A DNA stretch of 64,000 nucleotides from CALINB01 sp938045325 (GTDB lineage: Bacteria; Pseudomonadota; Alphaproteobacteria; Rhodospirillales; CALINB01), in NCBI GenBank assembly GCA_038114465.1, contig JAYNQW010000012.1:43367-107366 (forward strand), given 5' to 3'. Position 1 is the first letter of the stretch; each line of letters opens with the position of its first letter. A program made the translations under genes and the position numbers. Shown in pieces: positions 50,022 through 58,500 of the stretch. The notes beneath the pieces are model-generated. The model saw nothing but the letters and a program-made list of their open reading frames with translations, was not told the origin of the DNA and searched no databases.

Positions 50022-51908
50022 CTAACCCAAACCTTTTTCGATCACACGTGATAAGCGGCGCGCAAACGCAGCCGTATCGTCGATGGTTTCGCCTTCGAGC
50101 AACCGCGCCTGATCGAACAACAGTAACGCGGCCTCATTGAGGCCATCCACAGCCCCACTGTTTTCTTTAACGAACGCCGCCATCCGCGTGATTGTCGGAT
50201 GGGCCGGGTTGATTTCCAAAATCCGTTTTGAGGCCATGCCCTCTTGCAGTTGATTGTGCTGGCGCAGCATTTTTTCCAATCGAATATCGAGATCGCCTTC
50301 ATCGGCAACCAGGCAAACAGCACTTTCGGTTAGACGTTGCGAAGACCGGATATCCTTAACCTTATCGCCAAGGGCAACCTTCAAAGCGGCAATGAGCGCA
50401 TCAACGTCCGCATCATCGGCTTGGTCTTTTTTATCATCTTTTGGTTTGCCTTCGGCATCCTTGATATTTGCCAGATCGGCGCCGCCTTGGGTAACGGACT
50501 TAAACGGCTTTTCCTGGTACTGGCCGACGCTCGGCACCCAAAAATCATCCACCGAATCATCAAGCAAAAGCACTTCGATGCCCTTGGCTTTAAAGCCCTC
50601 CAGTTGAGGGCTTTGACGAATACTCTCGAGATTCTCGCCGCTGATGGTATAGATCGCCTCCTGACCTTCCTTCATCGCGGCGATGTATTCATCGAGACTG
50701 ACCAAGCCTTCACCCCGGGTTGAGTGAAACCGGCACAGCGGCAGAATTGCATCGCGGTTTGCCGCATCTTCGTACAGTCCTTCTTTCAGCACGGCACCGA
50801 AATTTTCCCAAAACGTTTTGTATTCGTCAGCACTTTTGTCTGCTTTCTTCTTTAATTCACCCAAAACGCGCTTGATGAGACCGGACCGGATTTTCGTGAT
50901 TTTCGGATCGTGCTGAAATGTTTCGCGGCTGATGTTCAAAGACAAATCTTCCGAGTCCACGACACCACGCAAAAACCTTAAATAGCCCGGGATAATGCCT
51001 TCCGAGTCGTCTGTAATGAACACCCGTTTTACATACAATTTCACATGCAGCTTGCGCTCGGGGTTGAATAAATCAAACGGGCGGCTCGACGGAATGAATA
51101 ATAAATTCGTATACGACAGCACGCCCTCGACCTGGTTATGGATCGTCAGCCACGGATCATCAAAATTATGGGAAACGTGATGATAAAATTCCGTGTACTG
51201 TTCGTCCTTAATCTCGCTTTTTGAGCGCGTCCAAAGTGCCGAGGCGGTATTGAGCTTTTCTTCTTTATCGCCTTCAGCCAAGTAAATCGGGATTCCGATG
51301 TGGTCGGAGTGGGCTTTAACGATGTGTCGCACCCGTTCAGATTCAATAAATTCCTTTTCGTCTTCACGCAGGAAAACTTTTACCGTGGTGCCCCGCTCAC
51401 CCCGTTCGCTTTCCTCGATGGTGTATTCGCCCTTGCCGTCTGACGACCATAGCCAGGCTTTTTCATCACCGGCTTTACGCGTCAACACCTCGACCTTATC
51501 GGCGACCATAAACGCCGAATAAAAACCGACACCGAACTGGCCAATCATGGCGAGGTTCTTTTCCTCATCGCTGCCGTCCTGCGCCAGCTGATCGACAAAC
51601 GCCTGGGTACCGGACCGCGCGATGGTACCGAGAGTCTCGGTCAGATCGTCCTTGTTCATACCAATGCCGTTATCGGCGATGGAAAGAATGCGTTTCTCGG
51701 TATCCGCTTCGAGAAGAATCTTGAATTCACCACCACCTTCAATCAGGTCTGGCGTGGTTAACGCCGCATAGCGCAAACGGTCGCAGGCGTCCGATGCATT
51801 TGAAATTAACTCGCGCAGGAATATTTCTTTGTGGGAATAGAGCGAGCGTGCGACGATATCGAGGAGTTTGCCGACTTCAGTTTCAAACGAATAAGTTTCT
51901 TTACTCAT
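50022..51908 (-). CDS. htpG: Chaperone HtpG (Hsp90)
   Basis: This ATP-dependent chaperone has 628 residues. The N-terminal GHKL ATPase starts with YSFETEVGKLLDIVARSLYS and has KEIFLRELISNASDACDRLR, LSIADNGIGMNKDDL and GQFGVGFYSAFMVAD. Middle-domain signatures such as NISRETFQHDPKITKIR follow, then the C-terminal dimer region. No perfect sigma-32 promoter is visible in the 113 bp to pcm. Confidence 0.97.
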   Translation of the reverse strand: MSKETYSFETEVGKLLDIVARSLYSHKEIFLRELISNASDACDRLRYAALTTPDLIEGGGEFKILLEADTEKRILSIADNGIGMNKDDLTETLGTIARSGTQAFVDQLAQDGSDEEKNLAMIGQFGVGFYSAFMVADKVEVLTRKAGDEKAWLWSSDGKGEYTIEESERGERGTTVKVFLREDEKEFIESERVRHIVKAHSDHIGIPIYLAEGDKEEKLNTASALWTRSKSEIKDEQYTEFYHHVSHNFDDPWLTIHNQVEGVLSYTNLLFIPSSRPFDLFNPERKLHVKLYVKRVFITDDSEGIIPGYLRFLRGVVDSEDLSLNISRETFQHDPKITKIRSGLIKRVLGELKKKADKSADEYKTFWENFGAVLKEGLYEDAANRDAILPLCRFHSTRGEGLVSLDEYIAAMKEGQEAIYTISGENLESIRQSPQLEGFKAKGIEVLLLDDSVDDFWVPSVGQYQEKPFKSVTQGGADLANIKDAEGKPKDDKKDQADDADVDALIAALKVALGDKVKDIRSSQRLTESAVCLVADEGDLDIRLEKMLRQHNQLQEGMASKRILEINPAHPTITRMAAFVKENSGAVDGLNEAALLLFDQARLLEGETIDDTAAFARRLSRVIEKGLG

Positions 51909-51996
51909 GATGTCCGATTTGTTGATTTCGTTGAGGCTGGTTCAGGGTGCATTAGACCCGGTTGCGCATGATATGTGTCATCACCGCAGCACCTGC

Positions 51997-52016
51997 AACC
52001 CCTTAATCTCGGGGTT
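51997..52016 (+). promoter_or_regulatory. Hairpin just upstream of the pcm start
   Basis: AACCCC and GGGGTT pair around an eight-base loop, ending five bases before the pcm ATG. The only purine-rich sequence that could serve as ribosome site (GGGG) is inside the stem, so the hairpin could restrict translation of pcm. Confidence 0.4.
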
Positions 52017-52021
52017 TGAAA

Positions 52022-52690
52022 ATGGTTGAAAATCAGTACGTTCAAGAGCGCGACCGGCTGCTCGCGGAAATCGACGAAGAGGCCGCCCAAACCCAGGCCT
52101 ATACGGGCCGCAAGCAATTTTCGGCCCGGGTCATGAACGCCCTGCAAAAGGTGCCCAGACATCAATTCGTCGGCGCCGACCAGCACGACATGGCTTATCT
52201 CAACCGCCCTTTATCGATCGGCCAGGGCCAGACGATTTCACAACCCTACATCGTCGCCGTGATGACCGATCTTCTGGATATTACGCCCGAAGATACCGTT
52301 CTCGAAATCGGTACCGGCTGCGGCTACCAGGCCGCTGTATTGGCTGAAATCGCGAAAACGGTTTACTCGGTCGAAACGATCGAGGTGCTGGCGACGGCGG
52401 CGCGGGAGCGGCTTGAAGGCCTCGGCTGCAAAAACATTCACATACGCACCGGTGACGGGTTTTTAGGCTGGCCGGAATACGCGCCTTATGACGCGATCAT
52501 CGTCACAGCGGCACCGCGCACCGTCCCACCCGCGCTGATCGAACAGCTCAAACCCGGCGGGCGGCTTGTTATCCCTATCGGTGAAGCGTTCGAAACCCAA
52601 ACCCTCTATCGTTGCGTCAAAGAATCCGACGGTACACTGACCCAAAAACGCATGCTGCCGGTCGCCTTCGTACCGATGGTGAAAAACTAA
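52022..52690 (+). CDS. pcm: Protein-L-isoaspartate O-methyltransferase
   Basis: This SAM enzyme repairs isoaspartyl residues. The 222 residues show RVMNALQKVPRHQFVGADQ, the substrate motif LSIGQGQTISQPYIVAVMTD, SAM-binding VLEIGTGCGYQAAVLAEIA and LKPGGRLVIPIGE. ATG 52022 is preferred over the TTG two codons before. It diverges from htpG, so two protein-quality genes share one regulatory region. Confidence 0.95.
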   Translation: MVENQYVQERDRLLAEIDEEAAQTQAYTGRKQFSARVMNALQKVPRHQFVGADQHDMAYLNRPLSIGQGQTISQPYIVAVMTDLLDITPEDTVLEIGTGCGYQAAVLAEIAKTVYSVETIEVLATAARERLEGLGCKNIHIRTGDGFLGWPEYAPYDAIIVTAAPRTVPPALIEQLKPGGRLVIPIGEAFETQTLYRCVKESDGTLTQKRMLPVAFVPMVKN

Positions 52691-52755
52691 GTCCGCAGTG
52701 CTAATCCGCGACGTTCCCCCTTGCCATTTCCGCCGAACGGCGCGAGTCTAGGGTC

Positions 52756-55302
52756 ATGCAGATCGCGACTCAAAATCGTCGGGTCCTGGCCGTGCTCGGG
52801 CCGACCAATACGGGCAAAACCCATTTCGCGATGGAACGTATGCTTGGCCACGCGTCGGGCATGATCGGTTTTCCGTTACGCCTGCTTGCGCGGGAGAATT
52901 ACGACCGCGCCGTGCGTCAAAAAGGCGCCGGCCAAGTCGCCCTCATTACGGGCGAGGAAAAAATCATTCCGCCGGGGGCAAAATATTTTCTCTGCACCGT
53001 TGAATCCATGCCGCAGGACCGCCTCGTGGCATTTCTCGGTATCGATGAGATTCAAATGTGCGCGGATCCCGACCGGGGCCATGTGTTTACCGACCGCCTC
53101 CTGCACGCGCGCGGCTCGGTCGAAACGATTTTCATGGGCGCGGAAACCATTAAGCCGCTACTCAAAAAACTGGTGCCTGAAGCGGAATATTTATCGCGCC
53201 CCCGGTTCTCGACCTTGACCTACACGGGGGCGAAAAAAATTACCCGCCTGCCGCCGCGCAGCGCCATCGTCGCGTTCTCCACCGCGGATGTCTACACCAT
53301 CGCCGAACTGGTGCGCCGCCAGCGCGGCGGGGCCGCCGTCGTGCTCGGTGCCTTAAGCCCGCGCACGCGCAACGCCCAAGTCGAGCTTTATCAGAACGGT
53401 GAGGTCGACTACTTGGTGGCGACGGATGCCATCGGCATGGGACTCAACATGGATGTGAATCATGTGTCCTTTGCCGAAACCCGGAAATTCGACGGCCGCC
53501 ACATCCGCCGGCTGCAACCGGCCGAGCTCGCGCAAATCGCCGGGCGCGCCGGACGGCACATGAACGACGGAACATTCGGCACGGCGGCCGATATCGCGAT
53601 GCTCGATGCCGATGTGATCGCGCAAATCGAGAACCACGATTTCGATCCGCTCGATTTTATTTACTGGCGCAACCCCAAACTAAATTTCAACTCCATCGAC
53701 CATTTGCGCAAAAGTCTGGCCAAGCGTTCCGACATCAAGGGGCTGGTGAAATCCCGCAAAGGCGACGATGAAATGATTCTGCAAAGCCTCGCCGGCCATC
53801 CCGACATCGCGCGCAAGACGACACAACCGGACACGGTGCGCCTATTATGGGAGGTGTGTCAGATCCCCGATTTCGGCGGCGTGTTATCGGACGGTCACGC
53901 CCGATTGCTGGCGCGTATTTATCGTTTTCTGATGGCCGATGGTTTCGGGGCCGGTGCAGGCCGGCTGCCCAACGACTGGGTTGCGGCACAAGTCGGACGG
54001 GTCGAACGGACCGATGGCGATATTGAAACACTGATCCAGCGCATCGCCAATATCCGCACCTGGACTTACATTTCCCATCGCGCCGATTGGCTCGATGATG
54101 CCCAGCATTGGCAGGAACGCACCCGAGCAGCCGAGGATCAACTGTCGGATATTTTGCACGAACGGCTCACGCAACGGTTTGTCGACCGGCGCTCCGCCCA
54201 ACTCGTCAGCCGCCTGAAAGACGGGATCGACCTGTTGGCCGCGGTCAAATCATCAGGCGAGGTTATCGTCGAAGGCCATGCCGTCGGCAAACTTCAAGGT
54301 TTCCGGTTCACCAACGATACCGGCGGTATCGGCGCTGCCGCGAAGGCCGTCAGCAACGCCGCCGTCAAAGCATTGCGCAGCGAAATTCCCCGGCGCCTGC
54401 GCGCGCTTGAAGATGCGCCGGCGGACTCTTTCAGTCTCAATGATGAAGGCCTGGTGCTTTGGCACGATCAACCGGTCGGGCGATTGTCGCGCGGTGCCTC
54501 ATACCTCAAACCCGCCATCGAACCGCTTCGGAGCGACCTCTTAGACGGCGAACAAATGCTGCGGCTGCGCCGCGCGCTGCTGGGATGGGTCAACAGCCAT
54601 ATTGCGGACCACTTAAAAGCTTTAACGGTTCTGCAATCACAATCAAATCTTTCTGGCGCCGCCCGCGGCATCATCTTTCAGGTCGCGGAAGGATTGGGCT
54701 CGATCCCGCGCAACACGGCACAAGAACAAATTCACGCGTTAAAACCGCAAGACCGAAAAACTTTACGCCGGCTTGGCCTCATCATCGGACGCTACAGCCT
54801 CTACATGCCGGCCTTGTTAAAACCGGCGGCTGTCGAAATGCGCCGGTTGCTATGGCTCGCCTTTCACCGGCCGCGCCGCCGCCCGCCGTTACCCCATCCG
54901 GGCCGGATTTCGCTGAAAATGACCGAACATGATCAGCCCGCATATTTCGAGGCTATTGGATTTTGTGTTTTTAAGACATCGGCTTTGCGCGCCGATATTG
55001 TCGAGCGCCTTGCCGAGCAAGTTTGGTCGCTGACGAAACAAGGACCGACAGCGCTCTCCATGGAAGTTCAAACCATGACCGGCTGCAACGCTGAAGACCT
55101 GAGCGTCATTCTGCACGCCTTGGGCTACAGGCGCGAGAATCAAGATGGCAATTTTGTTTTTCACCGCACGCCGAAACTATATCGACCCGCAACAAGCACA
55201 CGTTCCGGACAAAATCAAAACCGAAAACGCCGGAATAAGCATCGCAAAAAAACGGATCATTCACCTTTCGCAAAATTAAAAACGCTTCAAAACAAGAAAT
55301 AA
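52756..55302 (+). CDS. SUV3/MgpS-like superfamily 2 RNA helicase
   Basis: This 848-residue helicase is related to mitochondrial SUV3, found widely in Alphaproteobacteria. Walker A is GPTNTGKTHFAMERMLGHAS. LRLLARENYD, DEIQMCADPDRGHVFTDRLL (a DEIQ box), the helicase C region TDAIGMGLNMDVNHVSF and IAGRAGRHMNDGTFG are present. The C-terminal third is Arg-rich and ends in a basic tail (QNQNRKRRNKHRKKTDHS). RNA unwinding is inferred from the family. The stop shares one base with the S4 gene start (TAATG). Confidence 0.9.
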   Translation: MQIATQNRRVLAVLGPTNTGKTHFAMERMLGHASGMIGFPLRLLARENYDRAVRQKGAGQVALITGEEKIIPPGAKYFLCTVESMPQDRLVAFLGIDEIQMCADPDRGHVFTDRLLHARGSVETIFMGAETIKPLLKKLVPEAEYLSRPRFSTLTYTGAKKITRLPPRSAIVAFSTADVYTIAELVRRQRGGAAVVLGALSPRTRNAQVELYQNGEVDYLVATDAIGMGLNMDVNHVSFAETRKFDGRHIRRLQPAELAQIAGRAGRHMNDGTFGTAADIAMLDADVIAQIENHDFDPLDFIYWRNPKLNFNSIDHLRKSLAKRSDIKGLVKSRKGDDEMILQSLAGHPDIARKTTQPDTVRLLWEVCQIPDFGGVLSDGHARLLARIYRFLMADGFGAGAGRLPNDWVAAQVGRVERTDGDIETLIQRIANIRTWTYISHRADWLDDAQHWQERTRAAEDQLSDILHERLTQRFVDRRSAQLVSRLKDGIDLLAAVKSSGEVIVEGHAVGKLQGFRFTNDTGGIGAAAKAVSNAAVKALRSEIPRRLRALEDAPADSFSLNDEGLVLWHDQPVGRLSRGASYLKPAIEPLRSDLLDGEQMLRLRRALLGWVNSHIADHLKALTVLQSQSNLSGAARGIIFQVAEGLGSIPRNTAQEQIHALKPQDRKTLRRLGLIIGRYSLYMPALLKPAAVEMRRLLWLAFHRPRRRPPLPHPGRISLKMTEHDQPAYFEAIGFCVFKTSALRADIVERLAEQVWSLTKQGPTALSMEVQTMTGCNAEDLSVILHALGYRRENQDGNFVFHRTPKLYRPATSTRSGQNQNRKRRNKHRKKTDHSPFAKLKTLQNKK

Positions 55303-55697
55303 TGCAAGACGGCAGGCCCGAACCCCCATCCCAATTACGCATCGATAAGTGGCTATGGTACGCGCGCTTTTTTAAAAGCCGGTCTTTGGCGGCCAAACAG
55401 TGCAATGATAAACGCATACGCATCAACGGTGAGGCTGGCGTCAAGGCGCATCACCTGATTAAAGCCGGTGATGTCCTAACCTTTCCCAAAGGACCGCATA
55501 TCCGCGTGATCAAAATTATTGCTCTCGCAACCCGGCGCGGTCCCGCACCCGAAGCACAAGCGTTATATGAAGACTTGGAGCCGCCGGTATCGCGCAAACA
55601 AAAACAATCGTCACAGGTTGCCGCGCGCGACCCGGGCGCGGGCCGCCCCACCAAGGCCGACCGGCGGGCCATCGACCGGCTGAAAAGCGATTTATAA
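55302..55697 (+). CDS. S4-domain RNA-binding protein (HslR-like)
   Basis: This 131-residue protein opens with an S4 domain: LRIDKWLWYARFFKSRSLAA, KRIRINGEAGVKAHHLIKAG and DVLTFPKGPHIRVIKI. A basic tail (GAGRPTKADRRAIDRLKSDL) is typical of the HslR/Hsp15-like group. In E. coli Hsp15 recycles stalled 50S subunits. Start coupling to the helicase gene suggests a shared role in RNA or ribosome handling. Confidence 0.9.
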   Translation: MQDGRPEPPSQLRIDKWLWYARFFKSRSLAAKQCNDKRIRINGEAGVKAHHLIKAGDVLTFPKGPHIRVIKIIALATRRGPAPEAQALYEDLEPPVSRKQKQSSQVAARDPGAGRPTKADRRAIDRLKSDL

Positions 55698-55704
55698 CTG
55701 AGGT

Positions 55705-56319
55705 TTAATTTGCCTTGGCAAAAATGACCGAAAGATTATTCGCGGGCATTTCAATATATTGTTGAAACTGAAGCCCTTCTTTTTGCGCTACTTCAATCAC
55801 ATCATCTAAATTTCGCACGCCCCATTCGGGATCACGGGATCGCAAACTTTGATCGAAGGCCGCATTGCTTTCGGCATAATGTTCGCCGTTAATTTTATAC
55901 GGACCGTAAAGATACAAAATACCGCCGGCCTCTAAAATTCTTCCCGCTCCCGCCATCAATCCCAGGCACGACCGCCACGGCGAGATATGAATCATATTGA
56001 TACACACAATGGCCGCGGCTTGTTCGATCGGCCAGGTGTCGGCGGCGGCATCCAACGCGAGCGGGGGCTTCATCAAAGGTGCCTCTGTTTTGGCCCAGGC
56101 GAGGATGCTTTTATGCATGTCGGTATTGGCATCGCTCGGCTGCCAGGTCAGGTTCGAAAATCGGGGCGCAAAATAAGCCCCATGCTCGCCGGTACCGCTG
56201 GCGATCTCCAACACGGTCCCCGCCGCCGGTAAAACCTGCTCAAGAACCTTCAGAATGGGCTCGCGGTTCCGCTGGACGGCGGTCGTGAATAACCGATCAT
56301 CTTGACCTTGCTGACTCAT
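55705..56319 (-). CDS. DUF938 SAM-dependent methyltransferase
   Basis: This 204-residue methyltransferase-fold protein has MSQQGQDDRLFTTAVQRNRE, VLEIASGTGEHGAYFAPRF (the SAM motif), ICINMIHISPWRSCLGLM and LYLYGPYKINGEHYAESNAA, all DUF938 hallmarks. The substrate is unknown. The start is at the ATG at 56319; 16 further upstream codons are open but without similarity. It converges on the S4 gene. Confidence 0.88.
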   Translation of the reverse strand: MSQQGQDDRLFTTAVQRNREPILKVLEQVLPAAGTVLEIASGTGEHGAYFAPRFSNLTWQPSDANTDMHKSILAWAKTEAPLMKPPLALDAAADTWPIEQAAAIVCINMIHISPWRSCLGLMAGAGRILEAGGILYLYGPYKINGEHYAESNAAFDQSLRSRDPEWGVRNLDDVIEVAQKEGLQFQQYIEMPANNLSVIFAKAN

Positions 56320-56423
56320 GACCCAGGGGTACCTCCACAGTGATCCGCCCGCAAGGGCCGACTTCAAGGACCTGTGATATCTCCCGGTCTTGTCCCCTTA
56401 TCGACGCTGTGATAGGCAAAGCC

Positions 56424-56903
56424 ATGATCAAACGCCTCAAAGCCTTACTCACAGCGGATTTATCGCCTTCGCACGGGACATCCAAACATCCCGATGAAGC
56501 AATCCGGCTCGCGACGGCGACGCTATTGATCGAAGCCGCCATGATGGACGGCGAAACAGACGAGGCGGAAATCACCATCATTCAGGACTTATTGGCCGAT
56601 TATTTCCAATTATCCGATGAAGAAGTCGCGGAACTCGTTGCTGACGGCGAAGCCGCGGCCCAGGATTCAGCCGAATTGTACGGTTTGACCCGGACCCTTA
56701 AAGACAATTTTGATCATGAAGAGCGCGTACAGATGATTGAAATGCTGTGGGAGGTAGCTTACACAGATGGGCGACTTCACCATTTGGAGACAAATTTGAT
56801 CCGGCGGATTGCCGGGTTAATTTATGTGCCGGACCGGGAAAGCGGCGAGGCCCGGAAACGGGCCCAAGCCAAACGGGAAAACAAGCAGATCGACGCTCTT
56901 TGA
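56424..56903 (+). CDS. TerB-like acidic helical protein
   Basis: This 159-residue protein starts MIKRLKALLTADLSPSHGTS, with the TerB-family pattern of an all-helical metal-binding bundle. Visible stretches are EAAMMDGETDEAEITIIQDL and LWEVAYTDGRLHHLETNLIR, with paired acidic loops (DGETDEAE and DGRLHHLE). A role in stress response is often proposed for the family but not shown. The C-terminus is Lys/Arg-rich. The ATG at 56424 fits the N-terminus; the longer frame is spurious. Confidence 0.83.
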   Translation: MIKRLKALLTADLSPSHGTSKHPDEAIRLATATLLIEAAMMDGETDEAEITIIQDLLADYFQLSDEEVAELVADGEAAAQDSAELYGLTRTLKDNFDHEERVQMIEMLWEVAYTDGRLHHLETNLIRRIAGLIYVPDRESGEARKRAQAKRENKQIDAL

Positions 56904-56951
56904 CAAAAGGAATTCAAGGGCGTTATAGACAAGAAAAAACGGAGAAACACT

Positions 56952-57287
56952 ATGACTTACGTCGTCACAGAGAATTGCATCAAATGTAAACTTCAGGATT
57001 GCGTCGAAGTTTGTCCCGTGGATTGCTTTTACGAAGGTGAAAACATGCTGGTCATTCATCCCGATGAATGCATCGATTGCGGCGTGTGCGAACCTGAATG
57101 CCCTGTCGAGGCGATTATCCCGGACACCGAACCCGATCTGACACCCTGGCTGGAACTCAACGCCGAATATGCCGAAAAGTGGCCGAACATCACCCGCAAG
57201 GGCGAGCCGCCGGCAGACTGGGAAGATTGGAAAGACAAATCCGGCAAAAAAGAACACTTCAGCGAAAATCCGGGCGCCGGCGCTTAA
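56952..57287 (+). CDS. fdxA: 7Fe ferredoxin FdxA
   Basis: This low-potential electron carrier has a [3Fe-4S] and a [4Fe-4S] cluster. The 111 residues open MTYVVTENCIKCKLQDCVEV. Cysteines follow the pattern CIKCKLQDCVEVCPVDCF and CIDCGVCEPECPVEAI. A CGGAGA ribosome site precedes the start. It is 48 bp after the TerB-like gene and probably co-transcribed. Confidence 0.95.
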   Translation: MTYVVTENCIKCKLQDCVEVCPVDCFYEGENMLVIHPDECIDCGVCEPECPVEAIIPDTEPDLTPWLELNAEYAEKWPNITRKGEPPADWEDWKDKSGKKEHFSENPGAGA

Positions 57288-57597
57288 GTTTTCATCGGTT
57301 ACGAAACGAATTGTTCTGCCATGCCTCACGTTACGGCATGGCGGGGTACCTTTTATGACAATTTTGTGGTATATTCTTTCCGCTGGCTGAAAAGAGCCAA
57401 TTATTGGCGGATGGTTTCGATTGTTCTGCCCACATCTTGAGAGGACAACCATTTAAGGGGGGCCTCCCCCTCTGAAGCCTCATTATGCCAGCGTTGCATC
57501 ATTGCACGGCCCGGCAAGCCTTCTTTGCAGGAGGAATGTGGGATTTTACGTGTTTTCAATAAGTTAAAGAATGCTCTTGTGAGGGAGTGGTAAAAAC
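57288..57597. other. 310-bp intergenic region between fdxA and carD
   Basis: An inverted repeat GCCATGCC/GGCATGGC (57318-57325 and 57335-57342) forms an eight-base stem with a TTTT nearby and may end fdxA transcription. A GGGGG-GCCT-CCCCC palindrome lies near 57458. The remainder should contain the carD promoter. No gene is seen. Confidence 0.5.
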
Positions 57598-58419
57598 ATG
57601 GCTAAAAAGACGAAAGCCACGAAAAAGGCGGCCAAAAAGGCTGTAAAGAAAAAAGCTCCGGCCAAAAAGACAGCAAAAAAGGCCGCCAAAAAACCCGCTA
57701 AGAAAACGCCAAAAAAGGCAGCAAAAAAACCGGCGAAAAAGGCGGCCAAAAAGGCACCGGCAAAAAAACCGTTGAAAGCGGCGGCAAAACCCAAAGCGGC
57801 TCAGCCTGCCGCGCCGCAAGCCGCCAAACCGGCGGCCCCGGCACAAGCGACGCCATCCAAGGCCCCGCAAGGCGGCCTGCAACGGGGCCCCTACGGAGCC
57901 CCCTCTTATCCGAAGCCGCCGCCCGGCAAGCCGGTCGATTTTAAGGCTGGGGATTATGTCGTTTATCCGACCCACGGTGTCGGTAAAGTCACCGATGTCG
58001 AAAATCGCACCGTCGCCGGACACGAGCTCAAATTATTCGTCATCGAATTCGACCGTGACCGTATGACGCTTCGCGTCCCCGTGGCCAAAGCCCATACGTC
58101 AGGCTTGCGAAAACTGAGCACGCGAAAAATGATCGACCAGGCCCTTACGACACTCAAGGGCCGGGCACGGACCAAAAGAACCATGTGGAGCCGCCGGGCC
58201 CAGGAATATGAGGCGAAAATCAACTCCGGTGATCCGATCGCCATTGCCGAAGTGGTTCGCGACCTGCATCGTAATACCGGTCAACCGGATCAATCGTTCA
58301 GTGAACGCCAAATTTACGAATCGGCCCGCGATCGGCTGGCTCTTGAGCTAGGAGCCATCGAAAAAATCGATATCGAAAAGGCGACGGAAAAACTCGAAGA
58401 AATTTTATCCGGTTCTTAA
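57598..58419 (+). CDS. carD: CarD-family transcription regulator with histone-like Lys-rich N-terminal extension
   Basis: The CarD/CdnL core is about residues 116-273. VDFKAGDYVVYPTHGVGKVT is the RNA-polymerase beta-interacting Tudor-like part, and the C-terminal helical DNA-contacting part contains LSTRKMIDQALTTLKGRART and AEVVRDLHRN. Residues 1-65 are AKKAAKK/KKAPAKK repeats, residues 66-115 an Ala/Pro linker. Usual CarD is about 165-170 residues without this tail, so this is a fusion-like form of 273 residues. GAGGGAG precedes the ATG. Stabilisation of open promoter complexes is known for CarD; the tail presumably adds DNA binding. Confidence 0.9.
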   Translation: MAKKTKATKKAAKKAVKKKAPAKKTAKKAAKKPAKKTPKKAAKKPAKKAAKKAPAKKPLKAAAKPKAAQPAAPQAAKPAAPAQATPSKAPQGGLQRGPYGAPSYPKPPPGKPVDFKAGDYVVYPTHGVGKVTDVENRTVAGHELKLFVIEFDRDRMTLRVPVAKAHTSGLRKLSTRKMIDQALTTLKGRARTKRTMWSRRAQEYEAKINSGDPIAIAEVVRDLHRNTGQPDQSFSERQIYESARDRLALELGAIEKIDIEKATEKLEEILSGS

Positions 58420-58440
58420 AAAACGGAAACACGAAAACAA

Positions 58441-58469
58441 AAAACCCGGCACATCGTACCGGGTTTTTT
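58441..58469. terminator. Bidirectional intrinsic terminator between carD and the M48 gene
   Basis: AAAACCCGG and CCGGGTTTT form a nine-base stem with a nine-base loop, with T-runs on the plus strand and A-runs upstream giving a T-run on the minus strand. It ends carD and, read from the other side, the convergent M48 gene. Confidence 0.9.
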
Positions 58470-58500
58470 ATTGTGATACGGATCAACATGTCGCCGGATA

